NCBI GenBank assembly: GCA_965208015.1
Contig: OZ242309.1
Span: 1,426,001-1,490,000, forward strand
DNA from: Bin87 sp965208015
GTDB taxonomy: Bacteria; Chloroflexota; Dehalococcoidia; Lucifugimonadales; UBA3495
Reading direction: 5' to 3'
DNA: 64,000 bases
A program made the position numbers and the translations under genes. The notes under the pieces are model-generated. The model had not been told where the DNA came from, did no database searches, and was given only the letters and a program-made list of their open reading frames with translations. Shown here one piece after another: positions 50,991 to 59,063 of the stretch (within the stretch, counting starts at the first letter, position 1; each line of letters begins with the position of its first letter).

Positions 50991-52184
50991 CTATTCGTCT
51001 ACGGTCTGTGCAACGGCGAGGTAGTCGGCGTCGTCAAAATCCGCGAACCGGTCGGGCAGGAACTCGCTCATATCCGACACGACCTCGGTTGCGCCACGAC
51101 AGATGTAGTCGGCGACGATCTTGCCCGTGACCGGCCCCAGGTGGATGCCCTTGGTGGTATGGCCGGTGGCCAGGAGGATGCCGTCCCAACCCGGCACCGG
51201 GCCAATGATGGGTTTGCTGTCAGGGCTCAGCGGGCGGGAACCTGCGAGTTGCTGCACCAGCTCGGCGCGCTCCAGGTCGGGAAACACGTCGATGGCGCGC
51301 TGAAGGAGCTCCAGCCGGGCTCCTTCCGTGGGCTGCCGGTCGAATTCCTCGCCCGCGAATAGCTCTCTCTGGTCGTAGTCCCGGCCGCCGGTGCTGCCGA
51401 CGCTGGTTAGACCGTCCAGCCGGCTGATCATGTGGCCGCGCTTGGGAGAGCTGATCAGCACCGGCAGGGGTTCGCCGGGGTAGTTGAGCAGAAGGCGCTC
51501 GCCCTTCATCGGCCGGACCGGAACCGGGAAGCCCAGCCACGGAGTGAAGGCTTGGCTCCAACTGCCGGCAGCCACCACCACCGCGCCGCAATGTAAGTCG
51601 CCGGAGGCGGTTTTGACGCCGGTGATGGTTGAGCCACTGGCGACGAGGCCGGTCACCTCCCGGCTCAGGATTTCGGCGCCCTTGAGTTCGGCGCCCCGGG
51701 CCAGGCCCAGGTTGAAACGGTAGCTATCCAGCTGGGCGGACTCGTCCTCGTACACAGCACCGATGATGGTATGTGAGAGGCGCGGTTCGATGGATTGAAT
51801 CTCCCGGGCGTCGATCCAGCGCATTTTGACGTGAGGTTCCTGCCAGACCATAAGCTCCCTGATCAGGTCGGCTTCATCGCCGTCCAGGGCCAGCCGGAGG
51901 GACGGACGTCGCTGGTACAGCAGGTCCATTCTCGTAGCCGCTTCCAGCTCGGGAACGATCTGCGGGAACTCGGCGTATGAGGCGCGCGCAAGTTCGAACG
52001 AAGCGCCGGGAGAGAACTCGGCGCCCAGCAGGCTCAGGGAACCGGTGGCGTGGGCGGAGGCGCCGCTGCCGATGGCCTCCCGTTCCAGGAGGGTCACCTT
52101 GACGCCCTCCCGGGCCAGGTAATAGGCGACCGAGCAGCCGACCACGCCGGCGCCAATGACGATTACGTCCGCGGATTCAGGCAA
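50991..52184 (-). CDS. FAD-dependent oxidoreductase (DAO / sarcosine oxidase-like)
   Basis: D-amino-acid-oxidase-fold flavoenzyme of 397 residues. The FAD motif VIVIGAGVVGCSVAYYLA starts at residue 8. GAVVVAAGSW and GILLATGHTTKGIHLGP are conserved. Translation apparently begins at a TTG (52184) that follows the upstream stop by three bases and has GGGAG nearby. It is co-oriented with the alpha/beta hydrolase. It is a paralogue of 17006-18193. Substrate: an amine or amino acid, not determined. Confidence 0.88.
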   Translation of the reverse strand: MPESADVIVIGAGVVGCSVAYYLAREGVKVTLLEREAIGSGASAHATGSLSLLGAEFSPGASFELARASYAEFPQIVPELEAATRMDLLYQRRPSLRLALDGDEADLIRELMVWQEPHVKMRWIDAREIQSIEPRLSHTIIGAVYEDESAQLDSYRFNLGLARGAELKGAEILSREVTGLVASGSTITGVKTASGDLHCGAVVVAAGSWSQAFTPWLGFPVPVRPMKGERLLLNYPGEPLPVLISSPKRGHMISRLDGLTSVGSTGGRDYDQRELFAGEEFDRQPTEGARLELLQRAIDVFPDLERAELVQQLAGSRPLSPDSKPIIGPVPGWDGILLATGHTTKGIHLGPVTGKIVADYICRGATEVVSDMSEFLPDRFADFDDADYLAVAQTVDE

Positions 52185-52187
52185 GCG

Positions 52188-52949
52188 TCAGGCTCCCGCA
52201 GCTACCGGCTGGTGGGCCTTCATGAACCGCCGGGCGTGGGCCACCGCCTCGTCGATGTGCTCCTGGCTGTCCTTCCACGGGTAGATGGTTACCTCAGAGT
52301 TCGGCGCGAGATCGGCAACTTCCATGGCGACCGCATACGGGTGTGCCGGCACGTCTTCGGGCGCGATCAGGATCGGGGTTTGCAGATTGCGCACGAAATC
52401 GCGGTCAACGGTGAAAACGAAGTCGGCGCGGTTGGTGTACATGTTCGTTAAGAAGTCATGCACCATATCCATGGTTATATCCGAACGCTTTTCGCATAGG
52501 GGCGGCCCCCAACCCGTGATGTTGTTCTGGTAGAAGAGATCCGGCAACTCCGGACGGAACCCGCTGGGCTGCATGAAGCAGGCCGCGACGATGCGGTCCG
52601 ATGCCAGCCGGAGCAGGTTGTGCATCATCGGGCCGCCGATGCAGAACCCCATGACCATGAACTCGCCAATGCCCAGAAAGTCCATCAGGCCCAGTTGGTC
52701 CTCGGAATATGCGTCCCAGGGCCGGTCGATTTCCAGCGGCCCGGTGGACTGGCCCGGCGGAGCGTTGCGCAGGTCGGCGGCGATGACGCGGAAGTCGTTC
52801 CCGTAGGCCGCCATGGGGTTGAAGGGATGCGACGTCCTTAGCCCCTCTACGGTGGAGTTGAGCCCACCGCCCGGAATTATCAGCAGGGGAAATCCGGAAC
52901 CGACCTCTTCGTAGTAAATGCGGGTATCGCCTCTTTCGTAGAACGGCAT
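52188..52949 (-). CDS. Alpha/beta-hydrolase fold protein
   Basis: 253 residues. The oxyanion region is PLLIIPGGGLNS. The nucleophile-elbow position is occupied by GFCIGGPMM, with Cys at the nucleophile position as in dienelactone hydrolase, rather than Ser. The C-terminal His lies in SQEHIDEAVAHARR. The ATG at 52949 has GGAGG upstream. If Cys is the true nucleophile, a dienelactone-hydrolase-like role in aromatic ring-fission metabolism would fit the gene content. Confidence 0.82.
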   Translation of the reverse strand: MPFYERGDTRIYYEEVGSGFPLLIIPGGGLNSTVEGLRTSHPFNPMAAYGNDFRVIAADLRNAPPGQSTGPLEIDRPWDAYSEDQLGLMDFLGIGEFMVMGFCIGGPMMHNLLRLASDRIVAACFMQPSGFRPELPDLFYQNNITGWGPPLCEKRSDITMDMVHDFLTNMYTNRADFVFTVDRDFVRNLQTPILIAPEDVPAHPYAVAMEVADLAPNSEVTIYPWKDSQEHIDEAVAHARRFMKAHQPVAAGA

Positions 52950-53136
52950 GGTTGCTTCCTCCATCAACGAGTGCGGGGTTACTGTACCTCTGCTTCGCAG
53001 GTTGAATCTAAGCGACGAAGGTTCGAGCGGTCAACAAACAATCGGGATTGTGCGTCGATTTTACCCATTTGACACCTGAAACGGCGGCTGATAGGGTTAT
53101 TGCGCTTTGCGAAATCACTTTGGAGCAGTTGTTGCA

Positions 53137-53346
53137 GTGTCCGAGCGTCAGGAAAATAACCAGACAGGACCTTCGCGTCGCCGCTTTTTGGGGGTTCTGG
53201 GCGCCGGCATTGCCGGGGCCGCGGTGGTAACGTCGATGCTGCCGTTCGGGCGGCGCAACAACGCGGCCGAGGCGGCGAGTGAATTTCCCGGGCCCGGGTC
53301 CATGTTCCATCCGGCTCAGGATCCCAGGACCGACCCGCGTCGTTAG
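53137..53346 (+). CDS. Small Tat-signal protein
   Basis: 69-residue frame starting at a GTG with GGAG upstream. It has a twin-arginine motif SRRRFLG at residues ~13-19, a hydrophobic stretch VLGAGIAGAAVVTSMLPF, then a short polar tail rich in Pro, Gly and Asp. Such tiny Tat-signal proteins usually accompany membrane-bound molybdoenzymes, for example as formate-dehydrogenase-associated small proteins, but none is adjacent. It could also be the remains of a larger Tat protein. A terminator-like hairpin follows 28 bases after the stop. Confidence 0.55.
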   Translation: MSERQENNQTGPSRRRFLGVLGAGIAGAAVVTSMLPFGRRNNAAEAASEFPGPGSMFHPAQDPRTDPRR

Positions 53347-53374
53347 CCAAGCGTCGACAAACCGTTACCGTAAT

Positions 53375-53400
53375 GAGGCAGCCTTGCGGGTTGCCTCTTT
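53375..53400 (+). terminator. Rho-independent terminator-like hairpin
   Basis: GAGGCAGC and GTTGCCTC form an 8-bp stem with a 7-base loop, followed by TTT. It lies between the small Tat gene and the convergent mutL stop, and could serve both strands. Confidence 0.6.
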
Positions 53401-53414
53401 GCTTGGTCTCAAGT

Positions 53415-55151
53415 TCAGCGGCGGCCGAATTCGCGTTCCAACTGGTACTCGGGAAAATGGACCACCGTAGGGCGCCCGTGGGGACAGTTGTGCGGATTTT
53501 CGGTGGATTGCAGTTGGCGGAGCAGCGCGTCCATCTCTTCCTGCGCCAACGTCATCCCCGCGCGCACGGAACCGTGACACGCAACGGTGGCAGCCAGCGC
53601 GTCCTCCCGCTCCATCACCACCTGCTCCACGGCCACGGCATCCAGCAAATCGCACAGAGCGGCCGCAGGGTCAGGGCTAGCGCGAGCGGCAAGGTTGGCA
53701 GGAAGGGCGCGAACCAACCAGGCGCGGTCCCCGAAGGGTTCCAGCGCAAAGCCATAATTCGCCAGCAGTTCGGCGTAGCTTTCCAGGGTAACCGCCTGGG
53801 CTGCGGATAGTTCTGCCGTCATTGGGGCAAGCAAGGGTTGCGAAGGTCGCTCGTCCCCTTGCCTGCGCTGGCGGATCTGGTCGAAGACCACCCGTTCGTG
53901 CGCAGCATGCTGGTCGATGAGATACATGCCGGATCCGCCCTCCGCCACGATGTAGGTCTGGCGGATCTGACCAACGACACGCAGATCTGCCAACACGTCC
54001 CGCAGCGACCCTTCCGCTGGCGCCAGTGTGGTGGTGGATAGCGCGACGCCATTAGTTCGCGGTGTCGCTCTGCCAGTGGACGGCAGGCGCGGGGTTTCAG
54101 GAGATGACGACGGCTGCGAACCCGCATCGACGGGAGTGAATGATCGCGTCGCCGTCCTCACGGGGGCGTGCGCAATCAGGGCTTCCCGCACCGCACGCTG
54201 CACCAGGGAAAACAACCTGTCGCCGTTGCGGAACCGCACTTCCCGTTTGGTGGGATGGGAGTTTACGTCCACCTGTTCGGCGGACACAGAAATGTTGATG
54301 ACGGCGAACGGAAAACGACGGTCAGGGAGGGTTCCCTGGTAGGCCTGCTCGATGGCGTAGTAGATGGAGCGGTCGTAAACCCACCGGCGGTTGACCAAGA
54401 GGGTGGTGTAGGAACGGTTGCGTCGGTTGAGGTCCGGGGCGCCGGTGTATCCATCGGCGGCAACGTCGCCATCAGCGAGGGATACGGGCAGCATGCGACC
54501 GGCTACTTCGGCCCCATAGATGGACAGGATAGCGTCCTGCAACCTCCCGGAACCCGGGGTGCTGATCGCCTCTCGCCCGTCCACGGAGAGGGTGAAACGC
54601 ACTTCTGGGTGGGCCAGACCATAGCGGGTAATCACTTCCTGAACCCGGGCAGCCTCGGCCGGCGCCGAGCGCAGAAACTTGCGGCGGGCGGGCAGACCAC
54701 CGAACAAATCGGCCACCTGGACCGATGTCCCCGGCGGGCATCCCTCGTGGCGTTGTCCCACGCAAGCGCCTTGGCGAAATTCGATGCGGGCTCCTACATC
54801 CGAGTCGAGTGAACGAGTGGTGCAGACCAAGCGGGCTACGGCCGCAACGCTGGGCAGCGCTTCACCGCGGAATCCCAAAGTGGAAACTGTGCTCAGATCC
54901 TCGACGGTAGCAAGCTTGCTCGTGGCGTGATGGCGGAAGGCTAGGCCCAGCTCATCAGAAGGGATGCCACAGCCGTCATCGGTAACTCGGATCTCGGCGA
55001 CCCCGCCTTCGCGGATGGAGACGGCGATACGGGTCGCGCCTGCGTCCAGCGAGTTTTCCACCAGCTCCTTGACCACCGATGCTGGGCGTTCGATGACCTC
55101 GCCGGCCGCGATTTGGGCGGCGACGTGAGGCGGGAGTTGTTGAATCGGCAT
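53415..55151 (-). CDS. mutL: DNA mismatch repair protein MutL
   Basis: GHKL ATPase coordinating mismatch repair. The N-terminal ATPase has GEVIERPASVVKELVENSLD, DDGCGI and GFRGEAL. The variable linker is Ser/Pro/Thr-rich. The C-terminal domain has DQHAAHERVVFD, an endonuclease-type motif whose final acidic residue is Asp rather than Glu, and CPHGRPT near the end. The ATG at 55151 starts at the conserved IQQLPPHVAAQIAAGEV. 578 residues. No mutS is visible in the window. It lies downstream of the HAD-like gene on the same strand. Confidence 0.95.
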   Translation of the reverse strand: MPIQQLPPHVAAQIAAGEVIERPASVVKELVENSLDAGATRIAVSIREGGVAEIRVTDDGCGIPSDELGLAFRHHATSKLATVEDLSTVSTLGFRGEALPSVAAVARLVCTTRSLDSDVGARIEFRQGACVGQRHEGCPPGTSVQVADLFGGLPARRKFLRSAPAEAARVQEVITRYGLAHPEVRFTLSVDGREAISTPGSGRLQDAILSIYGAEVAGRMLPVSLADGDVAADGYTGAPDLNRRNRSYTTLLVNRRWVYDRSIYYAIEQAYQGTLPDRRFPFAVINISVSAEQVDVNSHPTKREVRFRNGDRLFSLVQRAVREALIAHAPVRTATRSFTPVDAGSQPSSSPETPRLPSTGRATPRTNGVALSTTTLAPAEGSLRDVLADLRVVGQIRQTYIVAEGGSGMYLIDQHAAHERVVFDQIRQRRQGDERPSQPLLAPMTAELSAAQAVTLESYAELLANYGFALEPFGDRAWLVRALPANLAARASPDPAAALCDLLDAVAVEQVVMEREDALAATVACHGSVRAGMTLAQEEMDALLRQLQSTENPHNCPHGRPTVVHFPEYQLEREFGRR

Positions 55152-55167
55152 TTCCCGGTGCGCGCCG

Positions 55168-55605
55168 CTAAAACAGCGGTATCTTAGTTCCCTTGGCGCG
55201 GTACTGGCGGTCTTCCGAGTCGCCGGTTTCCTGGAAATCGCAGATGATCCGGTAAATGCGGTCCATCTCGTGGTCAACGCTGCGCGAGAAGAAATATGGC
55301 GGCACCCAGACCCCGCCAAAAGCCGCCACGATCTCCGGATAATCGTCGATTACAAACTCCGGTTCCACCGGGATTTTCAGCTCCGGCAGGCGCTCGTGGA
55401 AATGGTGCGTGGGCTTCTCGTACACGCCGGAAACGAACCGGTGCAAGTCGTGCTTTTCGATCACCTCCCAGCGCTCGCCCATGCCGGACCAGATGTAAAT
55501 TTCATGGCCATCATCAAGGAGTTTCTGGAAGGTGTCCACGGTGCCGGGGCGAAGGGTGTCGTCCAGGCCCAGGATGGTGTAGTCGACGTCGAAAAATATC
55601 TTCAT
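55168..55605 (-). CDS. HAD-like hydrolase domain protein
   Basis: 145 residues. Motif I of the haloacid-dehalogenase fold is FFDVDYTILG (DxDxT-like: DVDYT). IYIWSGMGE is the motif II region and PEFVIDDYPE motif IV. The core is small, without a large cap domain. The Shine-Dalgarno is weak, so translation may be coupled to the gene upstream, the ArsC/Spx-like gene whose stop is 47 bases away. The substrate is unknown. Confidence 0.75.
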   Translation of the reverse strand: MKIFFDVDYTILGLDDTLRPGTVDTFQKLLDDGHEIYIWSGMGERWEVIEKHDLHRFVSGVYEKPTHHFHERLPELKIPVEPEFVIDDYPEIVAAFGGVWVPPYFFSRSVDHEMDRIYRIICDFQETGDSEDRQYRAKGTKIPLF

Positions 55606-55652
55606 AATCGATTCGGTGTCCTGGCGGCGTTGCAGGTTCGACGCGGATCGGA

Positions 55653-56015
55653 TCAGGAGCCGAGCGCTTCGGTCATGGCCTTGACGCTGGCTCCCACGAT
55701 CAAGCGGTCGCCCAATCGCACGATGGGGCGGCGAACCAAACGGGGCTCTTCCAACATCAACGCCAGCTTCCGTTCATCCGACAGATCAGCTGCGTTCAGG
55801 CCCATCTTTTTCAAGGAGGAGCTGCGCGCGGCGAACATGCCGGTCACGCCCGGCTCTCCCAACTCGGCGACGAGCTCGCGCAGTTCCGTTTCGGTGAACG
55901 GTTCTTTGAAATAATCCCGTTCTTCAACCGTGTATCCACTTTGCACGAGCAACTCTCGCACCTTGCGACAGCTGCTTCAACGTGGCCACCAGTACATCGT
56001 TGCGTTAGCGCCCAT
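55653..56015 (-). CDS. ArsC/Spx-like thioredoxin-fold selenoprotein candidate (UxxC, in-frame TGA)
   Basis: The frame after the TGA encodes 102 residues of an ArsC/Spx-family protein (REDY-like RDYFKEPF, PLVRRPI-like LVRRPIV). A GTG start at 55961 would omit the family's essential N-terminal strand and CxxC. Reading upstream in the same frame gives ATG at 56015 with GGGAGG five bases before it. Residues run M-G-A-N-A-T-M-Y-W-W-P-R, then TGA (55977-55979), then S-S-C-R-K. The TGA sits at the first Cys of Cys-Ser-Ser-Cys-Arg-Lys, the catalytic position. A hairpin fitting a bacterial SECIS element follows. I infer selenocysteine at residue 13 (Sec13-x-x-Cys16) in a 120-residue redox enzyme. The alternative is a nonsense-mutated Cys gene. 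Confidence 0.72.
55943..55961 (-). promoter_or_regulatory. Candidate bacterial SECIS element
   Basis: In the mRNA, GUGCGAG pairs with CUCGUGC (7 bp, two G-U pairs) around the 5-base loop AGUUG, whose second base is G. The loop starts 22 bases after the UGA. A conserved G in the first two loop positions and a UGA-to-loop distance of 16-37 bases are the published bacterial SECIS criteria as I recall them. An alternative nested hairpin starts right after the UGA (AGCAGCU with AGUUGCU). Confidence 0.6.
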
Positions 56016-56164
56016 GGAATCCTCCCGACGAATCCGGTAAACGTTGCTGCTGCAATCGCTATTTTATAACGACCCGCGCCTTTGGCATAAGTGGGGCGTA
56101 GGTAAATTCCATGCAATGTCGAGAACGGCCCGTACCACGCGGGGCGACCCGGCGTCCGCTATGC

Positions 56165-56170
56165 TATAAT
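56165..56170 (+). promoter_or_regulatory. Candidate extended -10 promoter box for rpmB
   Basis: TGCTATAAT, an extended -10 (TGn plus TATAAT), lies 30 bases before the rpmB ATG. No clear -35 is needed for an extended -10 promoter. This is the best promoter-like sequence in the window. Confidence 0.65.
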
Positions 56171-56200
56171 CTGCGACACCAACGCAGCAGGGAAAGCATC

Positions 56201-56413
56201 ATGCAGTGTCAGATATGCAACAAATCCGGCATGACCGGAAACAACGTCAGCCACTCCAACCGCAAGACCAAGACGCGCTGGAAGGCCAACGTTCACAAGC
56301 AGACGCTAGCCATCGACGGCAAGCCGACCCGCGTGAAGATTTGCTCGCGGTGCCTGCGGACGATGTACAAGCCGCCCCGGGGCAAGAAAGCCCGGGCGCG
56401 AGCGGCCGCATAG
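56201..56413 (+). CDS. rpmB: 50S ribosomal protein L28
   Basis: 70-residue large-subunit protein. It contains CQICNKSGMTGNNVSHSNRK at the start and later KICSRCLRTMYKPPRG. CxxC at Cys3/Cys6 and a second CxxC near residue 50 form the zinc-binding (C+) version of L28. The ATG at 56201 has AGGGA eight bases upstream. Basic C-terminus. Preceded by an extended -10 promoter and followed by a GC-rich hairpin. Confidence 0.96.
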   Translation: MQCQICNKSGMTGNNVSHSNRKTKTRWKANVHKQTLAIDGKPTRVKICSRCLRTMYKPPRGKKARARAAA

Positions 56414-56427
56414 CACCTGACACATGC

Positions 56428-56449
56428 TGACCCGCCCCCCGGCGGGTCA
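56428..56449 (+). terminator. GC-rich hairpin after rpmB
   Basis: TGACCCGCC pairs with GGCGGGTCA (9 bp) around a CCCC loop, 15 bases after the rpmB stop. No T-tract follows, so termination strength is uncertain. Confidence 0.5.
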
Positions 56450-56492
56450 ACGCAACTGGAACTCACCGGATAGGGGATAGGGCGAGGGTGAT

Positions 56493-57008
56493 ATGACCAC
56501 CGTTCCCGATTTGCCGGCGCCCGGCGTTCAAAGCGACGAAGACCGTCGTCAGATCAGCCGGATTTTCATTGCCCACGCCCGCGAAGAGCTGGCGCAAGGC
56601 AGCCGGATGCAGGCGGGCGAAAAAGCATGGGGAGCCGTGGTGCAGCCGTTCAAAGTCATCGCCGAGCAGCGAGGCTGGCCGCATGAGTCCCACCAGGACA
56701 TCCACTCCATCGCCAGCCAAATCGCGCTCGAATACGGCTTTGACCACGACCAAAGCCTAGCGTTGATCGACGCCTACCGCATCGGCCACCAGAACTTCTA
56801 CGAAAATTATCACCACGCAGAAACATTGGCGGACATGATTGACCGGGTTGAGGGTTTGATGCCGTACCTGCTTCAGCTCACGACCACACTGCCGCGCCCG
56901 TTCACCATCACCAGCAACACGCAACTGCGACGGCTGCGCCGCCTCACCGGCAACGACAGCCTGGAAATCGGCGATACGTCCCCGGCAGGTTTCTCCCAAA
57001 ACCACTAA
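56493..57008 (+). CDS. HEPN-like (PaREP1-type) helical protein
   Basis: 171 residues, mostly helical. The segment AREELAQGSRMQAGEKAWGA followed by VVQPFKVIAEQRGWPHESHQ is the pattern of PaREP1/HEPN-fold proteins. These often bind nucleotides or RNA and pair with nucleotidyltransferases; no partner is adjacent here. GAGGGTGAT precedes the ATG. The last four bases overlap the convergent rpe stop. Role unknown; a defence or stress function would be a guess. Confidence 0.68.
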   Translation: MTTVPDLPAPGVQSDEDRRQISRIFIAHAREELAQGSRMQAGEKAWGAVVQPFKVIAEQRGWPHESHQDIHSIASQIALEYGFDHDQSLALIDAYRIGHQNFYENYHHAETLADMIDRVEGLMPYLLQLTTTLPRPFTITSNTQLRRLRRLTGNDSLEIGDTSPAGFSQNH

Positions 57009-57712
57009 CCGCCCGGCATATCACCCGCGGTCAGTCCCGCCACGCTCTCCCGGAGCGCCGCCATCGCCTCCGCCACCGACTGGTCCCGGTTGAATATCGC
57101 CGTGCCGGCAACCAGTATTCCGGCTCCGGCAGCCACGGAATCGCGGGCGGTATCGTCGGCCTTCACGCCGCCGTCGACCTCCAATTGCACGGTATAACCG
57201 TTTTCGGCAATCGTGCGATACAGACGGCGCAACTTTCCCAGCGCCGACGGTATGAATGACTGGCCGCCGAACCCCGGATTGACGGTCATCACCAGCACGA
57301 TATCGAGATCGGGGAGTACCTCTTCGACCGCGGCCACGGGCGTTGCCGGATTGATTGCGACCCCCACCTGGCAACCCTGCTCCTTGATGTAACCGATGGT
57401 GCGGTGCAGGTGTGCGCACGCTTCGGCATGCACCAGGACCTGATCGTTGATGTTCTTGACCAGACCGGGCAGCAGCCGGTCCGGCTCGTGCACCATGAGG
57501 TGGAGATTTATAGGCAGGGACGTCGCGCCGCGAATGGCGTCCACCACCACCTCGCCGAAGGAGATGTTGGGAACGAAGCGGCCGTCCATGACGTCGACGT
57601 GGATCAGGTCGGCCCCGGCCGCCTCGGCGTCCGCCACCTGCTGAGCCAGGCGGCCAAAGTCCGCGGCGAGGACCGACGGAGCGATCTGGACGTGCGCGGC
57701 GGTGGAGGTCAC
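57005..57712 (-). CDS. rpe: Ribulose-phosphate 3-epimerase
   Basis: Interconverts ribulose 5-phosphate and xylulose 5-phosphate in the pentose phosphate pathway. TIM barrel of 235 residues with metal site LIHVDVMDGRFVPNISFG, then NLHLMVHEP. VMTVNPGFGGQSFI and LEVDGGVKADD follow. Translation starts at a GTG overlapping the argH stop (GTGA), so the two genes are coupled. Confidence 0.96.
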   Translation of the reverse strand: MTSTAAHVQIAPSVLAADFGRLAQQVADAEAAGADLIHVDVMDGRFVPNISFGEVVVDAIRGATSLPINLHLMVHEPDRLLPGLVKNINDQVLVHAEACAHLHRTIGYIKEQGCQVGVAINPATPVAAVEEVLPDLDIVLVMTVNPGFGGQSFIPSALGKLRRLYRTIAENGYTVQLEVDGGVKADDTARDSVAAGAGILVAGTAIFNRDQSVAEAMAALRESVAGLTAGDMPGG

Positions 57713-59055
57713 GGCGTCTCGACAGCCAGTAGGATTTGCTTGGCGCGGGCGATGCCGTCGGCCACCCGGTTGGGAGCGGTGCCGCCCGGGTTGTCGCGCG
57801 CGGCGACCGATGCCGCAGCGGTGATGGCGTACACTCCCTCGTCGAACTGTGCCGCGAAACGCCGGTACTCGGCTATCGGCAAGTCCGACAGGGATAGACC
57901 CTCATCCTCGCAGTGCTGACACAGGCGGCGCATGACCCCGTGCGCATCGCGGAAGGGCACTCCCTTGCCCACCAGGTAGTCGGCCAGGTCAGTGGCGAGC
58001 ATGTAGCTCTCCCCGGCCAGGGACTCGACCCGCTCGGTGTTCAGCTTCATTCCGGGCAGCATGTCGGCGAAGACGGACAGGGTGGACAGCAGCGTATCGA
58101 CCGTATCGAAGAAACCCTCTTTGTCCTCTTGCAAATCCCGGTTGTAGGTCAGCGGCAGGCCCTTCAGAACGGTCAGGATGCCCATCAGGCTGCCGTAGAC
58201 TCGGCCCGTTTTTCCTCGGGCAATTTCAGCAAAATCGGGGTTTCGCTTCTGGGGCATGATGCTGCTGCCGGTGGTGAACTCATCCGCCAACCGTACAAAG
58301 TCGAACTCGCGACTGGACCAGATGACGATCTCCTCGGAAAGCCGGGAAATATGCATCATGGCAATGGCCGCGGCGGCGTGGAACTCGGTCAGGAAATCCC
58401 GGTCGGCAACGGCGTCCATGCTGTTCGGGCTGATTTCCGAAAACTCCAGAGCCGCCGCGACAGCGTTGCGGTCGGTGGGATAGGGGACGCCGGCCAACGC
58501 GCCGCTACCCAGGGGAAGCACATCCATGCGGCCGGCGCAATCGGCAAACCGGCCAACGTCGCGCTGCAGCATCTCGAAGTAGGCCAGCATGTGGTGAGCG
58601 AAAAGGACCGGCTGAGCACGCTGCAGGTGGGTGTAGCCCGGCATCACAACGCCTGAGTAACGCTCTGCCAGGGCGACGAGAGCGCGCTGGACTGACCGCA
58701 ATCCGGCCACCGTGTTGTCGATGGCCGCCCTGGTGTACAGACGCATGTCCAGGGCGATTTGATCGTTGCGCGAGCGACCCGTGTGCAGCCGCGCGCCGGC
58801 GGGACCGATCAGCTCGGTGAGCCGGCGCTCGATGTTCATGTGCAGGTCTTCTAGGGCAGGGTCCCATGGGAAATCGCCCCGCTCGATCTCCTCCTGCACC
58901 GCGGAAAGGCCATCGATTATCGCCTCGGCATCGCCCTTCTCGATGATGCCCTGCCCGGCCAGCATGGCGGCGTGAGCCTTGGAGCCGGCGATATCCTGCC
59001 GGTAGAGCCTGCGGTCGTAGTGTATGGAGACGGTGTAGTCGCTGTGGTCGGTCAT
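57709..59055 (-). CDS. argH: Argininosuccinate lyase, N-terminally shortened
   Basis: Last step of arginine synthesis: splits argininosuccinate into arginine and fumarate. The fumarase-superfamily signature GSSIMPQKRNPDFAE is intact, as are GRSRNDQIALDMRLY and MPGYTHLQRAQP. The N-terminus begins MTDHSDYTVSIHYDRRLYRQ. The usual leading ~15 residues with the Trp-Gly-Gly-Arg-Phe motif are absent, and a dispersed repeat lies immediately upstream. The ATG at 59055 gives 448 residues. A GTG at 59100 would instead translate the repeat into a new N-terminus. rpe follows with a GTGA overlap. Confidence 0.9.
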   Translation of the reverse strand: MTDHSDYTVSIHYDRRLYRQDIAGSKAHAAMLAGQGIIEKGDAEAIIDGLSAVQEEIERGDFPWDPALEDLHMNIERRLTELIGPAGARLHTGRSRNDQIALDMRLYTRAAIDNTVAGLRSVQRALVALAERYSGVVMPGYTHLQRAQPVLFAHHMLAYFEMLQRDVGRFADCAGRMDVLPLGSGALAGVPYPTDRNAVAAALEFSEISPNSMDAVADRDFLTEFHAAAAIAMMHISRLSEEIVIWSSREFDFVRLADEFTTGSSIMPQKRNPDFAEIARGKTGRVYGSLMGILTVLKGLPLTYNRDLQEDKEGFFDTVDTLLSTLSVFADMLPGMKLNTERVESLAGESYMLATDLADYLVGKGVPFRDAHGVMRRLCQHCEDEGLSLSDLPIAEYRRFAAQFDEGVYAITAAASVAARDNPGGTAPNRVADGIARAKQILLAVETP

Positions 59056-59063
59056 ACCCAATC

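Noticed and set aside
55653..55961. ArsC-like gene starting at the GTG at 55961
   Set aside because: This start removes the first beta strand and the CxxC motif, and lacks a good Shine-Dalgarno, whereas the ATG at 56015 has one; the TGA is better explained as selenocysteine.
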